This document shows, piece by piece, positions 7,180-13,468 of a stretch of DNA of 16,521 nt (positions are counted from its first letter, which is position 1; every line of letters starts with the position of its first letter). The translations under genes and the position numbers were made by a program. Under the pieces are notes generated by a model. It was not told where the DNA came from and did no database searches. It saw only the letters and a program-made list of their open reading frames with translations. This DNA is from Nitrososphaerota archaeon (GTDB lineage Archaea > Thermoproteota > Nitrososphaeria > Nitrososphaerales > Gagatemarchaeaceae): NCBI GenBank assembly GCA_016200025.1, contig JACQFO010000019.1, forward strand, positions 1 to 16,521, given 5' to 3'.

Positions 7180-8412
7180 ATGACCAGGGTCGCGGACGAG
7201 GGGCTGAGCAAGCAGGGGGAGAAGAACTACCGTTGGGCCAGGGCCAACATGGGCGCCCTGACCATGCTCGCGGAGAAGTACTCCAAGAGGAAGCCGTTGG
7301 AAGGGGTCAGGCTCGGGGTGTGCCTGCACGTTACGAAGGAGACGGCAGTGTTGGTGGACGCACTTCTGGGGGCAGGGGCCAAGGTCAGCCTTTCGGGCGC
7401 CAACCCGCTGTCGACACAGGACGACGTGGCTGCGTACCTCGCGACGAGGGCAGAGGTCTGGGCGTGGAGGGGGCAGACGGCGAAGGAGTACGATTGGTGC
7501 CTGAAGAAGGTCTTGGCCTTCCGACCGACGCAACTCGTGGACGACGGTGCGGACCTGCACGTGGCGGCGCACAGAGACAAGGCGAGGAGGATAGTCGGAG
7601 GCTCGGAGGAGACGACGACCGGCGTGGTCAGGTTAAAGGCCCTCGAGGCGCAGGGGAAGCTCGCCTATCCTGTCATTGCGGTGAACGACGCCAAGACCAA
7701 GTATCTCTTCGACAACAGGTACGGCACTGGGCAGAGCACGCTGGACGGGATAATGAGGGCCACGGCCCTGCTGCTCGCGGGGATGAAAGTGGTGGTCGTG
7801 GGGTATGGCTGGGTCGGGAAGGGGGTCGCGATGAGGGCGAAGGGGATGGGGGCGAGGGTGGCGGTCGTAGAGGTGGACCCGGTGAAGGCTCTGGAGGCGC
7901 ACCTGGACGGGTTCGAGGTTTCTGACATGGAGGGAGCGGCCAGGAGCGGCAGGCTCTTCATCACTGCCACGGGGCAGAAGAACGTCGTCCCCTACGAATC
8001 GATCCGGGAGATGAACGACGGGGCGATACTCGCGAATGCCGGGCACTTCGACGTGGAGATCGACGTGAAGGGCCTGCTTTCACACGCAAAGGGGGTCAAG
8101 GAGGTGAGGCCCCACGTGGACGAAGTGGTCCTGCCCGGGAGGAAGAAGGTCTACCTGGTGGGGAAGGGTAGGATAGCCAACCTGGTCGCAGCGGAAGGGC
8201 ATCCTCCGGACGTGATGCAGATGTCGTTCGCGAACCAGTTCCTGGCTGCGATTCGACTGCACAAGGACCATGGAAAGATGCAGAGGAAGGTGTACGGGGT
8301 CCCTGCCCAGGTGGAGGACGAAGTGGCCCGGGCGGCGCTGGCGTCCATGGGGGTCGAGATCGGGGCCCAGACTGAGGAGCAGAGGGCCTACGGCAAGAGC
8401 TGGGAGCAGTAG
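7180..8412 (+). CDS. ahcY: Adenosylhomocysteinase (S-adenosyl-L-homocysteine hydrolase)
   Basis: This NAD-dependent enzyme reversibly splits SAH into homocysteine and adenosine and so relieves product inhibition of SAM methyltransferases. Length is 410 residues, typical for archaeal forms. Substrate residues are present: CLHVTKETAVL (H50), DDGADLH (from D121), EETTTGV (from E143), and VNDAKTKYLFDNRYG with K174 and D178 (human K186/D190). The NAD-binding Rossmann loop is GYGWVGKG (208-215). The nicotinamide/adenosine region follows with ATGQKNVV and NAGHFDVEID. The C-terminus has the family pattern HPPDVMQMSFANQFLA and ends RAYGKSWEQ. ATG 7180 is preceded by GGAGGG (7171-7176), 16 bases after the previous stop. 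It is the last gene of the SAM by-product salvage operon. Every expected catalytic residue I looked for is there. Confidence 0.95.
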   Translation: MTRVADEGLSKQGEKNYRWARANMGALTMLAEKYSKRKPLEGVRLGVCLHVTKETAVLVDALLGAGAKVSLSGANPLSTQDDVAAYLATRAEVWAWRGQTAKEYDWCLKKVLAFRPTQLVDDGADLHVAAHRDKARRIVGGSEETTTGVVRLKALEAQGKLAYPVIAVNDAKTKYLFDNRYGTGQSTLDGIMRATALLLAGMKVVVVGYGWVGKGVAMRAKGMGARVAVVEVDPVKALEAHLDGFEVSDMEGAARSGRLFITATGQKNVVPYESIREMNDGAILANAGHFDVEIDVKGLLSHAKGVKEVRPHVDEVVLPGRKKVYLVGKGRIANLVAAEGHPPDVMQMSFANQFLAAIRLHKDHGKMQRKVYGVPAQVEDEVARAALASMGVEIGAQTEEQRAYGKSWEQ

Positions 8413-8462
8413 CCTACGATGGAGTGACTCGACTTGGGTTCCGTGAGTAGGGTCCCCGTGAA

Positions 8463-8771
8463 ATGAAGAGGCGCGCATTCGCAGGAGCGGCTCTGTTGGT
8501 CGTGGGGGCTTTCATCACAATGTTCGGGACATTCTGGCGTCAGTCAATCTTCATGAACATTGAAACGTGCGGAAACATCTTCCCGCCACTCTGTCCCCTC
8601 TATGACCCAGACCAACCTTTGCCTCTAATCGCATTCGGTCTGATGCTCACGACTGTCGGACTGGTGGCTATCCTGTCTCTATTCCTGACTTCTCCTCGCA
8701 ATCTCCAGCCGGCGAGCAAGGAAACTCGGAGTGACCTCAATCGGCAGAGAGGTCAGCAGAACCAGACCTAA
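8463..8771 (+). CDS. Small two-helix membrane protein, unknown function
   Basis: I do not recognise this 102-residue protein. After the basic start MKRR there are two hydrophobic segments, about residues 6-24 (FAGAALLVVGAFITMFGTF) and 53-75 (LPLIAFGLMLTTVGLVAIL and on). Between them is a loop with two cysteines (C36, C44) in a Pro-rich stretch, possibly a disulfide outside the membrane. The hydrophilic tail is rich in Arg, Gln and Asn. By hand count of 300 bases the gene is about 54% G+C, against about 65% in a neighbouring ahcY line, and it uses more A- and T-ending codons. No TATA-like box or strong ribosome site is evident upstream (only GTGA just before the ATG). The clean topology argues that it is real; composition suggests recent acquisition or weak selection. 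Confidence 0.55.
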   Translation: MKRRAFAGAALLVVGAFITMFGTFWRQSIFMNIETCGNIFPPLCPLYDPDQPLPLIAFGLMLTTVGLVAILSLFLTSPRNLQPASKETRSDLNRQRGQQNQT

Positions 8772-8782
8772 CCTCAGAAAGG

Positions 8783-8788
8783 TTAAAA
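8783..8788 (+). promoter_or_regulatory. TATA-like box of metG
   Basis: TTAAAA is centred about 28 nt upstream of GTG 8813, again the leaderless spacing. It lies 12 bases after the stop of the small membrane protein. The T-run at 8803-8807 could serve as an archaeal terminator for that gene, but it overlaps the metG promoter interval. Confidence 0.5.
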
Positions 8789-8812
8789 CCGCGCAGGCTC
8801 GACTTTTTCTCG

Positions 8813-10474
8813 GTGGATGAGCTCAGCAAAGAAAGAGTCGTGATAACGGCCGCACTGCCCTATGCCTACGACGACCTCCACCTCGGGCACATCGCGAGCA
8901 CTCACCTCCCGCCGGACATCCTCTATCGATACCTGAAGCTGAAGGGCGCAGAGGTAATACAGGTCTGCGCCTCCGACGATTTTGGGACCCCGATATTGAT
9001 CGCTGCCGAGAAGCAGGGGAAGGACCCCCGGGAGTATGTTGCGACCTGGAACGCGAGGTTCAAGGAAGACCTGGGCAGGCTCGGGATCGTCTACGACCTG
9101 TTCGACAGCACGAGCTCCAAGGAGAACGTGGAGCTCGTACAAAGTTTCTTCACGAAACTCAACGAAAACGGGTACATTTTCGTCTCCGAGGTCGACCAGT
9201 TCTATTGTGAAAACGACAGGAAGTTCCTCCCCGACAGGTACGTGAAGGGGACGTGCCCCCATTGCGGGACCGAGGAACAATACTCCGACGGCTGCGAAAA
9301 CTGCGGGAGGACGCTGCAGCACGGGGAGATACTCAGCCCTCACTGCTCCATCTGCGGCAGGCCGCCGGTGATGAGGAAGAGCACCCACTATTTCTTCAGG
9401 CTCTCGGCCTTCTCGAAGCAGCTCGAAGAGTGGCTGAGGTCGAACCAAGGCCTGCAGTCGGACGCCAAGAACTATGTGCTCAACTGGATCAAGGACGGGC
9501 TCCAGGATTGGGACATCACTAGGGACATCTCGTGGGGGGTGCCGATCCCGCTCAGGGAGGCTGAGGGGAAGGTTCTCTACGGCTGGTTCGACAACCACCT
9601 GTGCTACATCACGACCGCTCTCAAGGCGGCGGGGAAGACGGGAGAAGAAGGGAAGAAGTACTGGAACGAGTCGAAGGTCTACCACTTCATCGGCAAGGAC
9701 ATCGTCTACCACCACTACCTGTTCCTGCCGAGCATGAGGATCGGGGAAGGGGAGTACAAGCTCCCTGATTTGATCCCCACGAGGGGGCACCTGCTGCTGC
9801 TGGGCAAGAAGCTGTCCAGGAGCAAGAAGTGGATGATAACAGTCAGGGAGTTCCTGGAGCACTTCCCGCCCGACTACCTGAGATTCTACCTGACGAGGAT
9901 AGTGCCCTACACCCAGGCGGACGCGAACTTCGACCTCAAGGAGTTCGGAGAGAAGATCAACAACGAGCTGGTCGCGAACATCGGGAACTTCGCCTACAGG
10001 GCGCTCGTCTTTGTGAAGAACAAGCACGGCGGCGTCGTCCCTCAGGCGGGAAAGCCAGGGAAGGAGGAGGAGGACGTCCTTGAGGAGCTGAGCAGGGCCG
10101 TCGCCGAGACCGGTGCACTGATAGAGGAAGGGCACTACGACAGGGCGCTGAGGCGCGTCCTCGACTTCTCTGCGAAGTGCAACCAGTACTTCCAGCACAA
10201 GGCTCCCTGGGAGAACCTGCAGGAGGAGCCGACGACTACGAACTACGCCTGCAACCTTGTCGCCGGGCTCGCGACCCTGCTCAACCCCTTCCTCCCGTTC
10301 AGCTCCGCGGAGCTGTGGAGGCAGCTCGGGTTCGAGGGAGCAGTGGAGGACCGGGGCTGGGACTCGGCGTCGGGCCTTCGGGTCGAGTCTGGCAGGAAGA
10401 TAGGAGAGCCGAAGCCTGTCTTCAGGAAGCTGGAGGAGAAGGACCTCTCGAGCGTAAGCGTCCAGCTGGGCTGA
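8813..10474 (+). CDS. metG: Methionyl-tRNA synthetase, divergent active site
   Basis: MetRS attaches methionine to initiator and elongator tRNA. The 553-residue protein is a class I synthetase: ALPYAYDDLHLGHIAS with the HIGH motif HLGH at 23-26, zinc knuckles at C148/C151/C161/C164 with a further CxxC at 178-181, the stem-contact region WIKDGLQDWDITRD, FIGKDIVYHH (292-301), and an anticodon-binding helical domain after about 345. Several usually strict positions differ. KMSKS is KLSRS (333-337). The methionine-pocket segment, WLDAPIGY in E. coli, is WFDNHLCY here. DDAHGTP is SDDFGTP. There is no C-terminal tRNA-binding (EMAP-type) domain. The start is GTG 8813, supported by TATA spacing. Its TGA abuts the stop of the convergent FtsZ-like gene with no gap. 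It is still best called MetRS, since the HIGH motif, zinc knuckles and FIGKD all fit. Confidence 0.88.
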   Translation: MDELSKERVVITAALPYAYDDLHLGHIASTHLPPDILYRYLKLKGAEVIQVCASDDFGTPILIAAEKQGKDPREYVATWNARFKEDLGRLGIVYDLFDSTSSKENVELVQSFFTKLNENGYIFVSEVDQFYCENDRKFLPDRYVKGTCPHCGTEEQYSDGCENCGRTLQHGEILSPHCSICGRPPVMRKSTHYFFRLSAFSKQLEEWLRSNQGLQSDAKNYVLNWIKDGLQDWDITRDISWGVPIPLREAEGKVLYGWFDNHLCYITTALKAAGKTGEEGKKYWNESKVYHFIGKDIVYHHYLFLPSMRIGEGEYKLPDLIPTRGHLLLLGKKLSRSKKWMITVREFLEHFPPDYLRFYLTRIVPYTQADANFDLKEFGEKINNELVANIGNFAYRALVFVKNKHGGVVPQAGKPGKEEEDVLEELSRAVAETGALIEEGHYDRALRRVLDFSAKCNQYFQHKAPWENLQEEPTTTNYACNLVAGLATLLNPFLPFSSAELWRQLGFEGAVEDRGWDSASGLRVESGRKIGEPKPVFRKLEEKDLSSVSVQLG

Positions 10475-11503
10475 CTAGTCGCAGGGTTGGATGGCCTCTA
10501 GGCCCTCGACCAGGGAAGAGTCCATCTCGTCGTCCATCACGCGGCCCCTCAGCGCCTTGTTGATCGGGTCGTAGTCGTCGTACTTCGTCGACCTGAAGCC
10601 TGATGCGAGGAGGCTCACCTGGAGTTGGGAAGTGCCGTTGTAGTTAACGCCGTAGTCGACGTCGACGGACTGGTTGTTGATCATGGAGCCCAGTCGCTTC
10701 ACAACCAGGCCAACTTCCTGCCCGGAGAGCGAGGAGTCGCCGTTGAGGACCACCACCGCCCTGTTGGCCTCCTTGGCCTCGGCGAGCTTGCCGAGTGAGA
10801 GGACGGCGCCAGCGAGGGCGTCCTCAGCCTTGTCGACGGCGCCGCTGTTCGAGACTCCGAGGAGCGAGTACCCCTCCTGGAGGACGGTGCCAAGGACTTT
10901 GTTCAGGCCGAGAGTGATGGAGTCTTCGGAGGACTTTGAGAAGAGAGAGCTTAGGGCCTTGACCGCCTGCTTGTTGGCCGTGTCGTAGAGGCTTGTAAGG
11001 GTCGAGTCCCCCGGCGAGGACTTCATCAGGGTGTCGTTGTCGATGACTATGACGCCCCTCGACGCGGAGCGGAGGCGCCTCAGTGAGACGCCGGAGTAGA
11101 ACTTCATCTTCTTCTCGAACTCGAAGGGCATGACCGCGACCCCGACCGTGATGGCGCCCGACTCCTGGGCGAGTGAGGCTACGAGAGGCGCGAGCCCGCT
11201 CCCGGTGGCGCCTCCGAGGCCAGCCACCACGAAGACGACCTTCGAACCGGCGACCACTTTCAGGATTCTTGAGAAGGACTTTTGCGCGAGGCCCCTGACC
11301 ATCGAGGGGCTCAGCTTCTGGTCCACCGACGATTCGACCAGGATGGTGTCATCCGCGTCTACGTTGGAGAAGTCGCCCTTGTCGCAGGACACGTAGGCGA
11401 AGTTGTCGACGAGCAGGGACCTCCTGCTGAGGAGGGAGACGATCTTGCATCCCGCACTTCCTATGCCTACTGCTGTGACTTCTGTTTGATTGTTATCGGA
11501 CAC
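10475..11503 (-). CDS. Divergent FtsZ/tubulin-superfamily protein without T7 catalytic residues
   Basis: This 342-residue protein has the FtsZ/tubulin GTP-binding fold. An N-terminal glycine loop reads VGIGSAGCKIV (12-22). The T4 signature AGLGGATGSGLAPLVA (94-109) parallels FtsZ GMGGGTGTGAAPVVA. The GYSLLGVSNSGAVDKAEDAL region parallels FtsZ GYAMMGSGVASGEDRAEEAA, followed by a C-terminal beta domain. Aligning on the shared GY, the FtsZ T7 stretch NVDFADV becomes TLGLNKV (197-203), so the NxD and the second Asp are gone. The N-terminal loop also lacks the usual Asn, having Lys20. It probably binds nucleotide weakly or polymerises without hydrolysing it (inference). Non-canonical FtsZ homologues are known in Thaumarchaeota, which divide with Cdv proteins. 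The start is GTG 11503 with a TATA-like box at 11532-11539. The acidic tail ends IQPCD. It stands alone, convergent with metG. Confidence 0.83.
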   Translation of the reverse strand: MSDNNQTEVTAVGIGSAGCKIVSLLSRRSLLVDNFAYVSCDKGDFSNVDADDTILVESSVDQKLSPSMVRGLAQKSFSRILKVVAGSKVVFVVAGLGGATGSGLAPLVASLAQESGAITVGVAVMPFEFEKKMKFYSGVSLRRLRSASRGVIVIDNDTLMKSSPGDSTLTSLYDTANKQAVKALSSLFSKSSEDSITLGLNKVLGTVLQEGYSLLGVSNSGAVDKAEDALAGAVLSLGKLAEAKEANRAVVVLNGDSSLSGQEVGLVVKRLGSMINNQSVDVDYGVNYNGTSQLQVSLLASGFRSTKYDDYDPINKALRGRVMDDEMDSSLVEGLEAIQPCD

Positions 11504-11631
11504 TGGGCGCGTGCCCCATGCGTCGCCGGGGATTTACAATGCCATCCAGTAGAAGTTTAGACCAAATGTGCAGACAATGTTGACAGCACGCAAATCGATG
11601 CGACCAGGCGCAGTTTGTCAGGCCCGGGCGA
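11504..11631. promoter_or_regulatory. Intergenic region: FtsZ-like promoter and inverted repeat
   Basis: These 128 bases separate the FtsZ-like gene from DUF59, both on the minus strand. On that strand TTGTAAAT (11532-11539) is a TATA-like box centred about 32 nt from GTG 11503, giving a very short or absent leader. Further upstream, 11568-11589 is an imperfect inverted repeat with 10-base arms, GTGCAGACAA and TTGACAGCAC, around TG; eight of ten positions pair. It lies about 43 bases above the TATA centre, a place for an activator or operator. The stretch is A/T-richer than the genes. I see no RNA gene and no clear T-run terminator. Confidence 0.4.
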
Positions 11632-11946
11632 CTAGGTGGGGGCCTTCGGCTTCGCGTCTTCCTTGTTGACGATCCTGTTGACCAGGTCGTCCGCCATGTG
11701 CCCTTTGCACTCGACCCTGACGGCGCTGACCCCGTCGACTGTCATGGTCGCCTGGCGGATGTTCCTGCCGATGTCCACTGCGAGGGGGCTGTAGGCGGAG
11801 GTAGGCTGGAACCTGACCCTGACTGTGCCACTCTGCACCTCCTCCACGTCGGTGATGATGTTGAGCTCGCCGAACTTCCTGCCTGTCTCCTCGTCGACTA
11901 TCTCCTTGAGGCGCTCCGCGACGAGCTTAGCCAGGTCGCTTTCCAA
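11632..11946 (-). CDS. DUF59/MIP18-type (FSCA) domain protein, conserved Cys replaced
   Basis: DUF59 (MIP18/SufT-like, FSCA) proteins take part in iron-sulfur cluster assembly or delivery. The 104-residue protein is one such domain: helix ERLKEIVDEETGRKF, GELNIITDVEEVQSG, strand TVRVRFQPTSAYSPLA (41-56), helix VDIGRNIRQATMTV and VDGVSAVRVECKGHMADDLVN (70-90), then a Lys/Pro tail. Many family members have Cys-Pro where this one has Ser53-Pro54. The only Cys is C80, so function may differ. The start is TTG 11946 (no ATG is available), with GGAGG on the minus strand about 8 bases upstream. It begins 42 bases after gcvPB and is probably co-transcribed with it. A helper role for the glycine cleavage system is guesswork; P proteins carry PLP, not FeS. 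Confidence 0.72.
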   Translation of the reverse strand: MESDLAKLVAERLKEIVDEETGRKFGELNIITDVEEVQSGTVRVRFQPTSAYSPLAVDIGRNIRQATMTVDGVSAVRVECKGHMADDLVNRIVNKEDAKPKAPT

Positions 11947-11988
11947 GGGAGGCTCCTCCGAGGCCGGTTGGCTATTTGACCTTTCGTC

Positions 11989-13467
11989 TCACCAGTGGAC
12001 CCTGAGGGTCATCGGATGCGACGCCTTCACTTCGTCAACCTTGCCTACGCTGGTGTTCTTGGGGACTGGGCCGAGGGCGCCTGCCTTCATTGACGCATAA
12101 ATCGTGTTCATCGCCTCGGCGTACTCGTCCAGCATCTCGAGGGGCTCTGACTCCGTCGGCTCGATCATCAAAGCCTCGCTGACAATGAGAGGGAAGTAGA
12201 CCGTTGGGGCGTGCATGCCGTAGTCCAGGATCGCCTTGGCGACGGTCATGGCGCCTCCGGGCAGGTCGCCGCTGACGGAGACGACCGCCTCGTGCTTCCG
12301 GCGCAGGTCCTTGGCATGGGAGACAGGGAAGGCTTCGGGGTCGAGGCTCTTCCAGAGGTAGTTGGCAGCGAGCACTGCGAGGGAGGAGACGTTGGAGAGG
12401 CCCGCGGAGCCGAGGAGGCGGATGTAGACATAGGCCCTGAGGAGGATCGCAGAGTTGCCTACGAAGCCCTTCAGTGGGCCGATGGAGTCCTTTAGGCCGT
12501 AGTCGAGGAAGTACTTCCCCTTCTTGGAGGAGACCACCGGCACCGGGAGGTACTTGGCGAGCTTCCTGGTCACTCCCACGGGGCCAGCGCCCGGACCGCC
12601 ACCGCCGTGGGGCGTCGCGAAGGTCTTGTGGAGGTTGAGGTGGACGATGTCGAAGCCCATGTCCCCGGGCCGCACCTTGCCCAGGAGGGCGTTCATGTTG
12701 GCGCCGTCGTAGTACATCAGGCCCCCGGCTCGGTGGACCGCGTCGCAGACTTCGACGACCTCGCTCTCGAAGAGGCCCAGGGTGTTGGGGACAGTGAACA
12801 TCATGCCTGCGGTCTTCTCTGAGGCCAGTTCCTTGACGGAGCTTGCCCTCACCTGGCCAGTGGCGTCCGAAGGGACCTTGACCACCTTGAAGCCGGCCAT
12901 GGCCGCGCTCGCTGGGTTGGTGCCGTGGGCGGAGTCTGGCACGAGTATCTCGTCCCTGTCGGCGCCACCGTGCTGCCCGAGGTACTTCCTGATCATCAGG
13001 ACCCCGGCGAACTCTCCCTGGGCCCCCGCGGCAGTGGAGAGGGAGAACCTGGACATGCCCGCTATCTCGGAGAGCGACCGCTCGAGCTCGTAGAGGATGG
13101 AGAGAAGGCCCTGGACGGTCTCGGGGGGCTGGAGGGGGTGCGCGTGCTTCATCCCGTCGGAGCCCGCAATCATTTCCGAGACCTTGGGGTTGTACTTCAT
13201 CGTGCAGCTGCCGAGGGGGTACATGCCCAGTTCCACGGAGAAGTTCATCTGCGAAAGCCGGTTGAAGTGCCTGAGGACCTGGAGCTCGGAGAGCTCGGGG
13301 AGGGCGAGTGAGGTGCGCCTCATTGAGGCAGGAACGAGGGAAGAGGGATCATTGAATCGCCGCAGCACCTTGGGGTCGGAGGGCGCCAGCATGCCGAGCC
13401 GCCCGGGCCGCCCGAGCTCCTTCAGCAGCGGCTCGTCCCAGTAGGCCTGCCTGAACTTCCTCGGCAT
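11989..13467 (-). CDS. gcvPB: Glycine dehydrogenase (decarboxylating) subunit 2
   Basis: This is the C-terminal half of the glycine cleavage P protein, in the split form common in archaea and many bacteria. With subunit 1 it decarboxylates glycine using PLP and passes the aminomethyl group to the lipoyl arm of H protein. The 492-residue protein carries FSVELGMYPLGSCTMKYNP (76-94), AAGAQGEFAG (146-155), DSAHGTNPASA (178-188) and the PLP lysine K281 in HLNLHKTFATPHGGGGPG (277-293). The length matches the family. ATG 13467 is one base beyond the gcvPA stop, with GGAGG 12 bases upstream inside gcvPA, so the two subunits are translated together. I see no broken motif. Genes for the T, H and L proteins are not in this window. 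Confidence 0.96.
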   Translation of the reverse strand: MPRKFRQAYWDEPLLKELGRPGRLGMLAPSDPKVLRRFNDPSSLVPASMRRTSLALPELSELQVLRHFNRLSQMNFSVELGMYPLGSCTMKYNPKVSEMIAGSDGMKHAHPLQPPETVQGLLSILYELERSLSEIAGMSRFSLSTAAGAQGEFAGVLMIRKYLGQHGGADRDEILVPDSAHGTNPASAAMAGFKVVKVPSDATGQVRASSVKELASEKTAGMMFTVPNTLGLFESEVVEVCDAVHRAGGLMYYDGANMNALLGKVRPGDMGFDIVHLNLHKTFATPHGGGGPGAGPVGVTRKLAKYLPVPVVSSKKGKYFLDYGLKDSIGPLKGFVGNSAILLRAYVYIRLLGSAGLSNVSSLAVLAANYLWKSLDPEAFPVSHAKDLRRKHEAVVSVSGDLPGGAMTVAKAILDYGMHAPTVYFPLIVSEALMIEPTESEPLEMLDEYAEAMNTIYASMKAGALGPVPKNTSVGKVDEVKASHPMTLRVHW

Positions 13468-13468
13468 G

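Noticed and set aside
11622..11629. GCCCGGGC palindrome after the DUF59 stop
   Set aside because: An 8-base palindrome is expected by chance at this GC content and has no T-run to act as a terminator.
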